From CAYUYV01 sp050331455 (GTDB taxonomy: Bacteria > Pseudomonadota > Alphaproteobacteria > JAJFIK01): a stretch of DNA of 64,000 nt. The translations under genes and the position numbers were made by a program. A model generated the notes under the pieces. It was not told the DNA's origin and ran no database searches. It saw nothing but the letters and a program-made list of their open reading frames with translations. Position 1 is the first letter of the stretch. Every line of letters starts with the position of its first letter. Of the stretch, positions 29,547 to 39,651 are shown piece after piece. The stretch spans positions 153,226 through 217,225 of the forward strand of contig JBHJGV010000004.1 in the NCBI GenBank assembly GCA_050331455.1, in the 5' to 3' direction.

Positions 29547-31425
29547 CGGCCGGCTCGACCGCTTGCGAACCGGACGCCCGGCGCTTCACATGTCCGAGAA
29601 CCAATGTCAGGGCCGCGGGTGTGACCCCGTCAATCCGGCTCGCCTGACCCAGGGTGCGGGGCCGCGCACGATCCAGCTTTTCCCGGATCTCGGTCGAAAG
29701 ACCCGCGATAATCCCATAGTCCAGATCCGCCGGCAGAGCGAGGCCCTCATCCTTCTTGAAGGCCTCAATATCCGCCTGCTGACGATCCAGATAGCCGGCA
29801 TAAAGGGCATCCACTTCGAGCTGCTCGACAATGGCCGCCCCGAATGTCCCGAGTTCAGGCCAGATTCCGGCCAGATCGTTAAAGCTAATCGACGGATAGG
29901 ACAGGAGATCAAGAGCGGACCGGCGGACCCCGTCCTGATTGACGGCCAGACCGTGGCGCGCTGCCTCCGGCGGTGTCAGGGTGCGGGCCGCTGCAAGGGA
30001 GCGCGCCGCCGCCAGGTGATCCATCTTGCGTTTGAATGCATCGGCCCGTTCGGGACCCACACAACCCCATGCCAGACCCAGGCCGGTCAGACGCTGGTCC
30101 GCATTGTCCGCCCGCAGTGTCAACCGATACTCGGCCCGGGAGGTGAACATGCGATAGGGCTCGCTCACGCCGCGGGTCACCAGATCGTCGATCATCACGC
30201 CGATATAGGCCTGGGACCGGTCCAGGATGACGGGGTCCGACCCGCCGGCGAGGTGTGCGGCGTTGAGACCCGCCATCAAGCCCTGGGCCGCAGCTTCCTC
30301 ATAGCCCGTGGTGCCGTTGATTTGTCCGGCCAGGAATAGGCCCGGAAGGGCCTTCACTTCCAGGGTGGGCGACAGGTCCCGCGGATCGACATAGTCATAT
30401 TCGATGGCATAGCCCGGCCGGAGGATACTCACCCGCTCCAGTCCCGGAATGGTGCGCACGAAGGCCGCCTGAATGTCCTCCGGCAGGCAGGTCGAAATAC
30501 CGTTCGGATAGACCGTGTGATCGTCCAGACCTTCCGGCTCCAGGAAGATCTGGTGGCTCTCCTTTTCGGCGAAACGGACCACCTTGTCTTCGAGGGACGG
30601 GCAGTACCGCGGCCCGCGCCCGCCGATCCGGCCCGCATAGACCGCGGACCGGTGCAGGTGATCGGCCACGATGCGATGGGTCTTTGGCGTTGTCCCCGTG
30701 ATGTGACAGGGGATCTGGGGCGTGGTGATCCGCTCCGTGAGGAAGGAAAACGGCACGGGCGGCGTGTCGCCGGGCTGTTCTTCCAAGGCGTCCCAGTCAA
30801 TGGTCCGGCCGTCGAGCCGGGGCGGTGTTCCGGTCTTGAGCCGCCCCATGGTCAGGCCAAGACCGTAGAGCCGGTCCGCAAGGGCAATGGCCGGCGCATC
30901 GCCGACCCGGCCCGCGGGAATGCGCTCATGACCAATATGGATCATGCCCCGCAGAAAGGTGCCCGTCGTGAGCACAACGGCCCCCGCGTCGATCCGTCGG
31001 CCATCCCCAAGCACCACGCCGGTCGCCCTACCGTCCGCAACCGCAATGTCTTCGACGGCACCGGCGAGGATGGTCAGGCCATCGGTCTCGGCCAGACAGG
31101 TCTGCATGGCAGACTTATAGAGGGCGCGGTCCGACTGGGCCCTGGGGCCACGCACGGCCGGGCCTTTTTTTCGGTTCAGCAAACGAAACTGGATGCCGGC
31201 GGCATCCGCGATCCGGCCCATCACCCCGTCCAGGGCATCGATCTCGCGCACGAGATGGCCCTTGCCGAGCCCGCCAATGGCGGGATTGCAGGACATTTCG
31301 CCGATGGTCTCCCGTTTGTGAGTCACGAGGCAGGTGTTCGCACCCTGGCGCGCCGCCGCCGCTGCGGCCTCGCAGCCGGCATGGCCGCCGCCGATCACCA
31401 CCACATCGAACCGCATGACTCTCAT
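29539..31425 (-). CDS. mnmG: tRNA U34 carboxymethylaminomethyl synthesis protein MnmG (GidA)
   Basis: FAD-dependent partner of MnmE in modifying the wobble uridine of several tRNAs. A 628-residue protein with FAD-binding [45 protein letters not shown], and the C-terminal block VKRRASGSQ. The frame starts at 31425 (MRVMRFDV); the ATG at 31416 matches related N-termini better and is an alternative. A parS site lies 7 bp upstream, directly before the GGAG ribosome site. Confidence 0.97.
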   Translation of the reverse strand: MRVMRFDVVVIGGGHAGCEAAAAAARQGANTCLVTHKRETIGEMSCNPAIGGLGKGHLVREIDALDGVMGRIADAAGIQFRLLNRKKGPAVRGPRAQSDRALYKSAMQTCLAETDGLTILAGAVEDIAVADGRATGVVLGDGRRIDAGAVVLTTGTFLRGMIHIGHERIPAGRVGDAPAIALADRLYGLGLTMGRLKTGTPPRLDGRTIDWDALEEQPGDTPPVPFSFLTERITTPQIPCHITGTTPKTHRIVADHLHRSAVYAGRIGGRGPRYCPSLEDKVVRFAEKESHQIFLEPEGLDDHTVYPNGISTCLPEDIQAAFVRTIPGLERVSILRPGYAIEYDYVDPRDLSPTLEVKALPGLFLAGQINGTTGYEEAAAQGLMAGLNAAHLAGGSDPVILDRSQAYIGVMIDDLVTRGVSEPYRMFTSRAEYRLTLRADNADQRLTGLGLAWGCVGPERADAFKRKMDHLAAARSLAAARTLTPPEAARHGLAVNQDGVRRSALDLLSYPSISFNDLAGIWPELGTFGAAIVEQLEVDALYAGYLDRQQADIEAFKKDEGLALPADLDYGIIAGLSTEIREKLDRARPRTLGQASRIDGVTPAALTLVLGHVKRRASGSQAVEPAVA

Positions 31426-31431
31426 CCACTC

Positions 31432-31447
31432 CGTTTCACGTGAAACA
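31432..31447. promoter_or_regulatory. parS site 2, in the mnmE-mnmG junction
   Basis: CGTTTCACGTGAAACA, one mismatch from the parS consensus. It exactly fills the space between the mnmE stop codon (31448-31450) and the ribosome-binding region of mnmG. Confidence 0.92.
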
Positions 31448-32842
31448 CTACTTGCCGATACAAAAGTCCCGAAACACTATATCGAGCAGGTCTTCCACAT
31501 CCACCGCTCCGGTAATGCGCCCCAGGGCCCTCATGGCGAGCCGCAGGTCCTCCGCCAGCAGTTCCGGTGCCCCGGCACCGACCCGCATGCCGTCAAGGGC
31601 ACGCCGCAGATGCCCGACACAATCCTCGAGAGCCTCCCGGTGGCGCAGGCGGGTCAGCGGCGTCTCGGTCGCCACCGGCACTATTGTTCGCATACGGTCG
31701 GTCAGGACAGACAGGACCCGGTCGAGGCCGTCCCCCGTCTCGGCGGAAACGGCGTGGATGACCTTTTCCGTCCACGGCCCATCTTTGGACAATGCCGCCA
31801 CCGCGCCGCGCAGGGCCGCCGGATCGAGGCGATCGGACTTGTTCAGGAGAACGCAATCTCCCTCACGCCAGTGGTCCACCAGGGCGGTTCGATCCGCCGA
31901 TAGCCCGCTGTCACCGCCGGTTCCGTCGACCACAAAGATGCGCAGATCAGCGGCCTCGGCGGTGGCCACAGCCCGGCGGATGCCTTCACGCTCGACGGCG
32001 CCGATCGTCTCGCGCAACCCCGCCGTGTCCGCCACCCGCACCGGCACACCGCCCAGATCCAGGGCCACGTCCACCACGTCCCGGGTGGTGCCGGGCTCCG
32101 GCGACACGATGGCCACGTCCCGGCGGGCCAACAGATTGAGAAGCGTGGACTTACCCGCATTGGGCGCACCCAGGATCACCACGGAGACCCCGTCCCGAAG
32201 CCGCTCTCCGCGCCGGGGATCGCTCAAGTGCCGATCCATCTCCGCGATCAAACCGGTGAGATCGGTTCCCAGATGCGCCAGCACCCGATCAGGGGCGTCG
32301 CCTTCATCGGGAAAATCGATCTCCGCCTCACCATGGGCCATCATCCGTATGAGCCGGTCGCGCCAGCCGCCGATCAACCGGCCGAGGGCCCCTTCGGTCT
32401 GGGCCAGGGCCTGGCGCCGCTGGCCATCGGTCTCAGCATGGATGAGGTCCAGAAGACCTTCTGCCTGCGTCATATCCATGCGTCCGTTCAGGACCGCCCG
32501 GCGGGTGAACTCGCCCGGCTCCGCCGCGCGCAGGCCAGGCAAAGCCGCCAGGGCCGCGAGGGTGGCCGCGAGGGTGGCCCGGCCGCCATGACCCTGGATT
32601 TCCGCGCAGTCCTCGCCCGTGAAACTGCCGGGACCGGGAAACCAGAGCGTGAGCGCCTGGTCGATGACCTCGCCCGTATCCGGCTGCCGGATGCGGTCCA
32701 GCCTGGCGCGGCGCGGCGCGGGACAATCCCGGCCGGTCAGCGCGGCCAGGGCCGGGCCGGCCCGTTCGCCCGACAGGCGGATCACCGCCACGCCCGCCAG
32801 GCCGGCACCGCTCGAAACGGCAAAGATCGTATCTTCAGCCAT
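31448..32842 (-). CDS. mnmE: tRNA modification GTPase MnmE (TrmE)
   Basis: GTPase that with MnmG installs the wobble uridine modification. About 464 residues: N-terminal folate-binding domain ([19 protein letters not shown]), helical region, inserted G domain (G1 [13 protein letters not shown]3 DTAGL, G4 NKSD) and the essential C-terminal C-I-G-K. The ATG at 32842 fits the family N-terminus; earlier in-frame ATGs at 32866 and 32884 exist, but the added residues are not conserved. AAGGAG lies about 12 nt upstream. Confidence 0.97.
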   Translation of the reverse strand: MAEDTIFAVSSGAGLAGVAVIRLSGERAGPALAALTGRDCPAPRRARLDRIRQPDTGEVIDQALTLWFPGPGSFTGEDCAEIQGHGGRATLAATLAALAALPGLRAAEPGEFTRRAVLNGRMDMTQAEGLLDLIHAETDGQRRQALAQTEGALGRLIGGWRDRLIRMMAHGEAEIDFPDEGDAPDRVLAHLGTDLTGLIAEMDRHLSDPRRGERLRDGVSVVILGAPNAGKSTLLNLLARRDVAIVSPEPGTTRDVVDVALDLGGVPVRVADTAGLRETIGAVEREGIRRAVATAEAADLRIFVVDGTGGDSGLSADRTALVDHWREGDCVLLNKSDRLDPAALRGAVAALSKDGPWTEKVIHAVSAETGDGLDRVLSVLTDRMRTIVPVATETPLTRLRHREALEDCVGHLRRALDGMRVGAGAPELLAEDLRLAMRALGRITGAVDVEDLLDIVFRDFCIGK

Positions 32843-32986
32843 GGTGCCTGCGCGCTCCTTGCTCATGTTGTTCCGATGAACCACGGCGCACCCGCGTCGC
32901 GGCGCTTGGGGGACCGGTCAAGGTGCATTATGGTCAAGACCCGATGAGTTCGGCATGCATACGACCGAGACCGGAGAAAACGCCCC

Positions 32987-35056
32987 ATGACCGCCGCCAT
33001 GCCCTCCGCGCAGCCCGCCGCCAATCTGCTGGACCGGGAGACCAGCCCCTATCTTCTTCAGCATAAGGACAATCCGGTCCACTGGCGACCTTGGGGCCGC
33101 GAGGCACTGGCCGAAGCCGCGGCCGCCGACAAACCCATTCTGCTTTCGGTGGGGTATGCCGCCTGCCATTGGTGCCATGTCATGGCCCATGAAAGCTTCG
33201 AAGACCCTGCGACCGCCGCGGTCATGAACCAGCGTTTTGTGAATATCAAGGTCGACCGGGAAGAACGGCCCGATATCGATGCCCTTTATATGATGGCGCT
33301 GCACCTGATGAACATCCCCGGCGGCTGGCCGATGACCATGTTTCTCACCCCCAAAGGAGAACCCTTCTGGGGCGGCACCTATTTCCCGAAAGACGGGCGC
33401 TTTGGCCAGCCGGCCTTTATCGACATTCTGCACCGGGTGGACGAGGTCTATCGCACGGCGCCGGACCGGGTGGCGCGCAGCTGCGAGGCCCTGACCGCGG
33501 GCCTGAAACAATTGTCCCGCCCGCCCAAGGCAAGCCCCGGCGCGGATGTCATCACGGCCGCGGATCTGGCGGCCGCGTCCGAACCGGTCCTGAACATGAT
33601 CGACCCGGTCCATGGCGGCTTCGGCGGCGCCCCGAAATTCCCACAGACAGGCCTCATCGATCTCCTCTGGCGGGCCCACCGGCGCAATCCCGATGAAGCC
33701 TGCCGAACGGCGGTGATCTCCACCTTGTCTCATATGGCCCAGGGCGGTCTTTACGACCATTTGGGCGGCGGCTTCGCGCGCTACAGCGTCGATGACATGT
33801 GGCTTGTGCCGCATTTTGAAAAGATGCTCGACGACAATGCTTTGATCCTTGCACGGATGGTCGAGGTCTGGCGGGAGACCCGCTCGCCCCTGTTCGAGGC
33901 GCGGATCCGTGAGACCGTGGCCTGGGTGCTCGAGGATATGACCTGCGAGACCGGAGGCTTCGCCGCTTCCATCGGTGCCGATTCCCAGGGCGAGGAAGGC
34001 CGGTTTTATGTCTGGAGTGCCGCAGAGGTGGACTCGGTCCTCAGCCCCGACGAGGCCCGCCTGTTCAAGGAACTCTACGACGTCCAACCCTCCGGCAACT
34101 GGGATGGCGTGTGCATCCTCAACCGGCTCGGCAATCTGGACCTCCAGGACCGGGAGACCGAAGCCCGGCTGTCCGCCGCGCGCCAGCGGCTGCGGGCGGC
34201 GCGGGCGAAGCGGCCCGCCCCGGCCTTGGACGACAAGATTCTGGCAGATTGGAACGGCCTGATGATCCATGCCCTGACGGATGCGGGCATGGCCTTCGAC
34301 GAGCCGGATTGGATCGCAGCCGCCCGCCGGGCTTTCGACTTCGTCGTGCGGCACATGGGCGACGGCGCCGCTCTCGCCCATTCCTGGCGCCTGGGTGAGG
34401 CCCGGCACATGGCCATGGCGGACGATTATGCGGCCATGGCGTCGGCGGCGATAACTTTGCATGAAGCGACCGGCGAGGCCGTGTTCCTCGACCATGCACA
34501 ACAGTGGACGGACCATCTCAACACGCATTTTTGGGATCGGGAGAACGGCGGTTATTTCCAAACCTCCGATAAGGCCGATGCCTTGATCGTGCGCAGCCGC
34601 AACCCATTCGATTCAGCCAGCCCCAATGCCAACGGGCTCATGCTCGATACCCTGGCCCGGTTGTTTGCACTGACGGGCCAATGGGCCCACCGGAACCGGG
34701 CCGACGCGCTCGTGGCCGCTTTCATTTCCGAGGCCAAACAGGCGCCCCAGGCCTTGGCGGCCTTCTGGAACGGGTTCGATACCCTGCTCAACCTTACCCA
34801 TATCGTCATTGTCGGGCGGCCCGACGACCGGGAGCGCGCGGCCATGGCCCGCATCGCCCGGCAAGCCCCAGTCCCCGGCCGGGTCTTGCAGGTTCTGCCC
34901 TTGGGCGCCGATCTTCCGCCGGGTCATCCGGTCCATGGCAAGACCAATGGCTCAGGTGGCACGCGGGTCTTTGTCTGCCGCGATGGCCGCTGCTCCCTGC
35001 CGATGCGCACGGCCGACGACCTGGCCGCGGCCCTTGCCAAGCCCGCGGGATCTTGA
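32987..35056 (+). CDS. Thioredoxin-domain protein of the YyaL/DUF255 family
   Basis: A 689-residue protein related to bacterial YyaL and mammalian SPATA20. The N-terminal thioredoxin-like domain includes the diagnostic [17 protein letters not shown], plus [13 protein letters not shown] and [11 protein letters not shown]. The remaining 500 residues form an (alpha/alpha)6-type region similar to carbohydrate epimerases, with [12 protein letters not shown]. Cytoplasmic, no signal peptide. The exact role of the family is unknown. The start is the ATG at 32987. Single gene, divergent from mnmE. Confidence 0.92.
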   Translation: MTAAMPSAQPAANLLDRETSPYLLQHKDNPVHWRPWGREALAEAAAADKPILLSVGYAACHWCHVMAHESFEDPATAAVMNQRFVNIKVDREERPDIDALYMMALHLMNIPGGWPMTMFLTPKGEPFWGGTYFPKDGRFGQPAFIDILHRVDEVYRTAPDRVARSCEALTAGLKQLSRPPKASPGADVITAADLAAASEPVLNMIDPVHGGFGGAPKFPQTGLIDLLWRAHRRNPDEACRTAVISTLSHMAQGGLYDHLGGGFARYSVDDMWLVPHFEKMLDDNALILARMVEVWRETRSPLFEARIRETVAWVLEDMTCETGGFAASIGADSQGEEGRFYVWSAAEVDSVLSPDEARLFKELYDVQPSGNWDGVCILNRLGNLDLQDRETEARLSAARQRLRAARAKRPAPALDDKILADWNGLMIHALTDAGMAFDEPDWIAAARRAFDFVVRHMGDGAALAHSWRLGEARHMAMADDYAAMASAAITLHEATGEAVFLDHAQQWTDHLNTHFWDRENGGYFQTSDKADALIVRSRNPFDSASPNANGLMLDTLARLFALTGQWAHRNRADALVAAFISEAKQAPQALAAFWNGFDTLLNLTHIVIVGRPDDRERAAMARIARQAPVPGRVLQVLPLGADLPPGHPVHGKTNGSGGTRVFVCRDGRCSLPMRTADDLAAALAKPAGS

Positions 35057-35184
35057 ACCGTGTGCGGCGCATGATATAGCCCTTTGCGTCGGTCGCTTCC
35101 GGTTCGCAGCATCGTGCCATGGCTGTCATGCTGCATACTGATTATTCGGCGCCGACCGCGAACACCACTTTGAAGGAGGCCCCC

Positions 35185-35883
35185 ATGAGCGGCACTGAAA
35201 TCGAGATCAACGGACCCGACGGACCTTTCATGGGCTATCTGGCCAAGCCATCCGCAAGCAATGCGCCGGCGGTCGTGGTCATTCAGGAAATTTTCGGCGT
35301 GAACGGTGTCATGCGCGGCATCTGCGACGACCTTGCAGCGAAAGGCTTCGTGGCCTTGTGTCCGGACCTGTTCTGGCGGATCGAACCACGCATTCAGCTC
35401 ACCGACAAATCAGAAGCCGAATGGAAACGGGCATTCGAGCTGTTCGGACTGTTCGATCCGGATTCGGGCGTGAAAGACATTCAAGCCACTATCACCCATC
35501 TGCGCTCCGTTGACGGAGCGAACGGTAAGGTGGGTGCGGTCGGATACTGTCTCGGTGGGCTGATGGCCTATCTGACATCGACCAGGACCGATGTGGATGC
35601 CTCCGTCGGCTATTACGGTGTGGGCATTCAGGATCGGCTCGACGAACAGACCAAGATTTCCAAGCCTTTGATGCTCCATGTGGCGGAACTGGACCAATTC
35701 GTGCCCGCCGAAGCCCAGGCCAAGATGAAAGAGGGACTGTCCGGTAACGACAAGGTCACCTTGCATCACTATGCCGGGCTCGATCACGCCTTTGCGCGCA
35801 AGGGCGGTGACCATTACGATGAAGCCGGAGCAACCCAGGCGGATGCCCGGACCGAAAGCTTCCTCAAGACACATCTGGGCTGA
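35185..35883 (+). CDS. Dienelactone hydrolase family protein
   Basis: A 232-residue alpha/beta hydrolase. The nucleophile is the cysteine of GYCLGG, as in carboxymethylenebutenolidase; the acid/base residues lie in HVAELDQFVP and YAGLDHAFA. QEIFGVN is the typical N-terminal oxyanion region. The ATG at 35185 has AAGGAGG upstream; an open extension to 35119 has no family similarity. It is followed 5 bp later by the quinone oxidoreductase gene, so the two form an operon. Confidence 0.92.
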   Translation: MSGTEIEINGPDGPFMGYLAKPSASNAPAVVVIQEIFGVNGVMRGICDDLAAKGFVALCPDLFWRIEPRIQLTDKSEAEWKRAFELFGLFDPDSGVKDIQATITHLRSVDGANGKVGAVGYCLGGLMAYLTSTRTDVDASVGYYGVGIQDRLDEQTKISKPLMLHVAELDQFVPAEAQAKMKEGLSGNDKVTLHHYAGLDHAFARKGGDHYDEAGATQADARTESFLKTHLG

Positions 35884-35888
35884 ACACC

Positions 35889-36872
35889 ATGACCACATCC
35901 GTCGGCGCCATCACCATCGAAAGAACGGGCGGACCGGAGGTCCTGTCCTGGGGCCGACGGGACCTGCCGCCACCGGGCCCAGGGCAAGTCCGGGTGCGGC
36001 ACACGGCGGTCGGCGTCAATTACATCGACACCTATCACCGGTCGGGACTCTACCCTGTGCCGCTGCCGAGCGGACTGGGGCTGGAAGCGGCGGGCATTGT
36101 CGAGGAAACAGGCCCCGAGGTCACCGCCCTGAAGGCGGGGGACCGGGTGGCCTACGGGACCGGGCCCATCGGCGCCTATAGCGAGGCCGCGAACTGCCCC
36201 GCCGACCGGGTAGTGCCCGTTCCCGACGGCATCACCGATGACATGGCGGCCGCAATCATGCTGAAAGGCATGACCGTTCAATATCTCCTTCGCCGCACTT
36301 ATCCGGTAAAGGCCGGCGACACGATCCTGGTCCACGCCGCTGCGGGCGGTGTGGGCCTGCTGGCCTGTCAGTGGGCCCATCATCTGGGTGCCACCGTGAT
36401 CGGAACGGTAGGCACGGATGAAAAGGCGGCACTCGCCGCGCAGAACGGCTGCCACCACCCCATTGTCTACACCCGGGACAATGTGGTGGAGCGGGTCAAG
36501 GAGCTGACTGGCGGCGCGGGCGTTCCGGTGGTCTATGACGGGGTGGGCAAGGACACCTGGGATATGTCCCTCGACTGCCTGAAACCGCGGGGACTGATGG
36601 TCAGTTTCGGGAACGCCTCCGGTGCTGTACCGTCCATTTCCGTGGGCGATCTTTCCGCGAAGGGATCGCTCTTCCTCACCCGGCCCACGCTGTTCCACTA
36701 CACCATGACGCCGGAAGATCTGAAGGAGACGGCGGACGATCTTTTCGCTGTGATCCTGGCCGGTGCGGTCAAGGTTTCCATTCTCCAGACCTACTCCCTG
36801 GCCGAGGCGCGCACGGCCCACGAAGACCTGGAGGCCCGCAAGACCACGGGCGCAACACTGCTGCGTCCCTGA
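35889..36872 (+). CDS. NADPH:quinone oxidoreductase (zinc-independent MDR family)
   Basis: A 327-residue medium-chain reductase of the QorA type. The N-terminal VGVNYIDTYHRSGLYPVPLPSGLGLEAAG is characteristic, and the NADPH-binding motif reads HAAAGGVGLLACQWAHHLGA. Zinc-ligand cysteines of alcohol dehydrogenases are missing. It reduces quinones by one electron in the characterised members. It is the second gene after the dienelactone hydrolase; both may detoxify reactive carbonyl or aromatic compounds (inference). Confidence 0.93.
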   Translation: MTTSVGAITIERTGGPEVLSWGRRDLPPPGPGQVRVRHTAVGVNYIDTYHRSGLYPVPLPSGLGLEAAGIVEETGPEVTALKAGDRVAYGTGPIGAYSEAANCPADRVVPVPDGITDDMAAAIMLKGMTVQYLLRRTYPVKAGDTILVHAAAGGVGLLACQWAHHLGATVIGTVGTDEKAALAAQNGCHHPIVYTRDNVVERVKELTGGAGVPVVYDGVGKDTWDMSLDCLKPRGLMVSFGNASGAVPSISVGDLSAKGSLFLTRPTLFHYTMTPEDLKETADDLFAVILAGAVKVSILQTYSLAEARTAHEDLEARKTTGATLLRP

Positions 36873-36917
36873 CAGCAGCGACCGGCGCCCTCATGAGACA
36901 GAAGGGAGTGTGTTCGA

Positions 36918-37403
36918 ATGGATGGTGTCATTGTCACGGGCCCGTTTTCCCTGCTCATGACGTCCGGATTGCCCTATCTCATGGCGCAGCATGCAATTTC
37001 TCTCGCGCTGAGCATGGGGGTGGTGGGCCTCGTCATTCTTGTGGCTCGTGTGCATTCGAAGGGACCGAAGCAGCCTTCACCACCTGCGCGACCGAGATCC
37101 ATCGGGACCAGTCCGGTGGCGGGCCGTTTCGTCCGCCTCATGATCCTGGCCGGTGTTTTCGGGGTCGCGGCCGCCGGATTGGGGCTCCGGGAGTCGCGCA
37201 TGGCGGTATCCGTACACGGATGGATCGATGGCCTGGCCCGCGCGCCGCGCGGCACGCTCCCGTCGGCGATGGAACAACCCGGCATCACCTTGAAGCGGAC
37301 CGACCTTGACCGCCTGGGCCCGGCGCTGGGTTTTCAGAGTCCAGATGATGAGCCCAAAAGAACGGCAAAGCCGGCGGCGGCGCCCGAAGAAATCGAACTG
37401 TGA
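36918..37403 (+). CDS. Membrane protein of unknown function
   Basis: A 161-residue protein not recognised. It has a hydrophobic N-terminal half (about residues 10-43), a basic/proline linker, a second membrane helix (about residues 72-92, FVRLMILAGVFGVAAAGLGL) and a polar C-terminus of about 65 residues ending EEIEL. GAAGGGA is found upstream of the ATG. It may be a later member of the hydrolase/quinone reductase unit. It converges with rho. Confidence 0.55.
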   Translation: MDGVIVTGPFSLLMTSGLPYLMAQHAISLALSMGVVGLVILVARVHSKGPKQPSPPARPRSIGTSPVAGRFVRLMILAGVFGVAAAGLGLRESRMAVSVHGWIDGLARAPRGTLPSAMEQPGITLKRTDLDRLGPALGFQSPDDEPKRTAKPAAAPEEIEL

Positions 37404-37422
37404 CAATGCGCTGGGGCCAGAT

Positions 37423-37443
37423 GGGACGGGATGGATCCCGCCC
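37423..37443. terminator. Hairpin between the convergent membrane-protein and rho genes
   Basis: GGG(A)CGGGA, loop TGGA, TCCCGCCC: a GC-rich stem with one bulge, 19 bp after one stop and 36 bp after the other. There is no U-tract, so terminator activity is a guess. Confidence 0.3.
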
Positions 37444-37479
37444 GATGGTCAACGACTTCAAAATGGCGATCGATCAGCG

Positions 37480-38751
37480 TCACGTATTCATTGAATCGAA
37501 GAAATCGCCATTGGTTTTGGTATTTTTCAGCTTGTCGATCAGGAATTCGATGGCGTCGATGGTGCCCATGGGCGCAAGGATCCGGCGCAGAACGTAGATT
37601 TTCTGCAGATCGGCCTTCTTGATGAGCAGCTCTTCTTTTCGTGTGCCCGATTTGAGGATGTCGATGGCCGGGAATGTCCGCTTGTCGGCCACCTTCCGGT
37701 CGAGGACGATCTCGGAGTTGCCGGTACCCTTGAACTCTTCGAAGATCACCTCGTCCATGCGGCTACCGGTATCGATGAGCGCCGTGGCGATGATGGTCAA
37801 GGACCCACCTTCTTCGATATTCCGGGCCGCACCGAAAAAGCGTTTCGGGCGCTGCAGGGCATTGGCATCCACACCGCCGGTCAACACCTTGCCCGAGGAC
37901 GGCACAACAGTGTTGTAGGCACGGCCGAGCCGGGTGATCGAATCGAGCAGAATGACCACATCCCGCCCGTGCTCCACCAAGCGTTTGGCCTTCTCACTCA
38001 CCATTTCGGCAACCTGAACATGGCGCACCGCAGGCTCATCGAAGGTCGAGCTGACCACCTCGCCGCGTACGGAGCGCTGCATGTCCGTCACCTCTTCGGG
38101 CCGCTCGTCCATCAACAGGACGATGACATAGCATTCCGGATGATTGGTGGTGATCGAATGGGCGATATTCTGCAAAAGGACGGTCTTACCGGTCCGCGGC
38201 GGCGCGACGATCAGACCACGCTGGCCCTTGCCGAGGGGCGCGACCAGGTCGATCACCCGCGAACTTAAATCCCTCGCGGTCGGATCCGGCAGTTCCATAT
38301 GCAGGCGCGAATCCGGATAGAGCGGCGTGAGATTGTCGAAATGGACCTTGTGACGGGATTTCTCCGGGTCCTCGAAATTGATTGTGGTGACCTTGAGCAG
38401 GGCAAAATACCGCTCACCATCCTTCGGACTGCGGATCTGTCCTTCCACCGTGTCGCCGGTCCGTAAGGAGAACCGACGGATCTGGCTGGGACTGACATAA
38501 ATGTCGTCCGGCCCGGGAAGATAATTGGCCTCCGGCGACCGTAGGAAACCGAAACCGTCCTGTAGCACCTCGAGGACCCCGCCCCCCGTGATCTCCACAT
38601 CCCGTTCGGCCAGCTGCTTCAGAATCGCGAACATCATGTCCTGCTTGCGCATTGCGCTTGCATTTTCGACTTCGAGTTCTTCAGCGAATTCGAGCAGATC
38701 CGTGGGCGTTTTCGCCTTCAGCTCCTGCAGTTTCAGTTCCTGCAGTGTCAT
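37480..38751 (-). CDS. rho: Transcription termination factor Rho
   Basis: Hexameric RNA helicase that terminates transcription. A 423-residue protein of standard length: N-terminal helical domain, cold-shock-like RNA-binding domain ([22 protein letters not shown]), Walker [13 protein letters not shown], Walker [15 protein letters not shown] loops and the C-terminal [19 protein letters not shown] at 38751; the frame extends upstream but without Rho similarity. The 407-bp leader is long, which fits Rho's known autoregulation by attenuation in other bacteria. Confidence 0.98.
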   Translation of the reverse strand: MTLQELKLQELKAKTPTDLLEFAEELEVENASAMRKQDMMFAILKQLAERDVEITGGGVLEVLQDGFGFLRSPEANYLPGPDDIYVSPSQIRRFSLRTGDTVEGQIRSPKDGERYFALLKVTTINFEDPEKSRHKVHFDNLTPLYPDSRLHMELPDPTARDLSSRVIDLVAPLGKGQRGLIVAPPRTGKTVLLQNIAHSITTNHPECYVIVLLMDERPEEVTDMQRSVRGEVVSSTFDEPAVRHVQVAEMVSEKAKRLVEHGRDVVILLDSITRLGRAYNTVVPSSGKVLTGGVDANALQRPKRFFGAARNIEEGGSLTIIATALIDTGSRMDEVIFEEFKGTGNSEIVLDRKVADKRTFPAIDILKSGTRKEELLIKKADLQKIYVLRRILAPMGTIDAIEFLIDKLKNTKTNGDFFDSMNT

Positions 38752-39158
38752 GGGAACACATACCTTTTTCGGGTCACGCCGAACGGCATTAAGGTCCGGC
38801 AATCGGGTTGGAAGCTGGGGATAAGAGGGGGAGGAAGAAAAACATCCGTTTGGGCCGCCACACCCTTGAGCCGCCGGATCTGTGGACAGCAAGATCCGGG
38901 CCAAAGCAACGACCGAACCAAACCAAGGATGTCACCCCTGACCACATCCCTGATTCGCTTGGAGGATACCACGGCCTGTCAAAGTAGGTAAAACAACTTG
39001 ACAACCCGTTATACACCTTATGCAGAACGATCCGTCTTGCAAGCGGATCTCACGGTTTTTTTGCCCAAGCACGCAATTTTTGATTGCTGCGTGTGGTGTC
39101 GGGATACGAATCCAGCCTGGAAGGACTGTAAGGGCCGCTTTTCGGGCCGAAAAGCGGC
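38752..39158. other. 407-bp gene-less region between hemJ and rho
   Basis: No supported gene. It contains DnaA-box-like nonamers TGGGGATAA (38816-38824, 8/9 on the reverse strand), TGTGGACAG (38881-38889, 7/9) and TTATACACC (39009-39017, one mismatch from TTATNCACA). An inverted repeat GATCCG/CGGATC spans 39029-39049, followed by seven T at 39056-39062. It is less GC-rich than its surroundings near 38990-39090. It is probably the rho leader and promoter region; a role in origin activity is possible. Confidence 0.45.
39134..39158. terminator. Strong hairpin directly after hemJ
   Basis: Perfect inverted repeat GCCGCTTTTCGG / CCGAAAAGCGGC around one central base, adjacent to the hemJ stop codon. 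No U-tract follows, so it could be a Rho-assisted or mRNA-stabilising 3' hairpin. Confidence 0.45.
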
Positions 39159-39602
39159 TCAGAAGGGCTTGAGGATCACCAGAATGACGATCGCGATCAT
39201 GAGAAGCGTCGGAACTTCATTGAAGATCCGCCAGAACCGCTCCGTGCGCTCATTGGCGTCGGCTCGGAACTTCCGCGTGCTCGCAGCGAGAAACCCATGG
39301 ACACCCGACAGGCCGAGCACGAAGAGCAGCTTGGCGTGGAGCCAGCCCTGACCCGGTCCGGTGAGCCCCAATTGCAGGATCATCAGGAGCCCGAACAACC
39401 ACGTCGCGATCATGGCCGGGTTCATAATGAATTTCAGGAGCTTCTGCTCCATCACCTTGAACGTCTCGGCGGTCTCGCTGCCCGCTGCGACTTGCGAATG
39501 GTAGACGAACAGGCGCGGGAGATAGAGCAGACCGGCCATCCACGCGATGACGGCAATCACATGGAAGGCTTGAACCCACAGATAAAGGCCATCGGGCAGC
39601 AT
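39159..39602 (-). CDS. hemJ: Protoporphyrinogen IX oxidase HemJ
   Basis: Membrane-bound protoporphyrinogen oxidase of the HemJ type, the penultimate step of heme synthesis. A 147-residue protein with four hydrophobic helices; conserved features include YLWVQAFHVIAVIAWMAGLLYLPRLFVYH with the essential His, EQKLLKFIMNPAM and WLHAKLLFVLGLSGVHG. ATG at 39602 with AGGACG upstream; a longer open frame upstream reads into hemE antisense-like sequence. It follows hemE with a 49-bp gap, so the two heme genes are co-transcribed. Confidence 0.94.
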   Translation of the reverse strand: MLPDGLYLWVQAFHVIAVIAWMAGLLYLPRLFVYHSQVAAGSETAETFKVMEQKLLKFIMNPAMIATWLFGLLMILQLGLTGPGQGWLHAKLLFVLGLSGVHGFLAASTRKFRADANERTERFWRIFNEVPTLLMIAIVILVILKPF

Positions 39603-39651
39603 GCTGGACGTCCTGTTTTCTAAACCGAAGGCCGAGCGGGCCGGTTGCGGA

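Noticed and set aside
32918..34561. 547-codon minus-strand frame
   Set aside because: Shadow of the YyaL-family gene, whose motifs (CHWCHVM and others) are on the plus strand.
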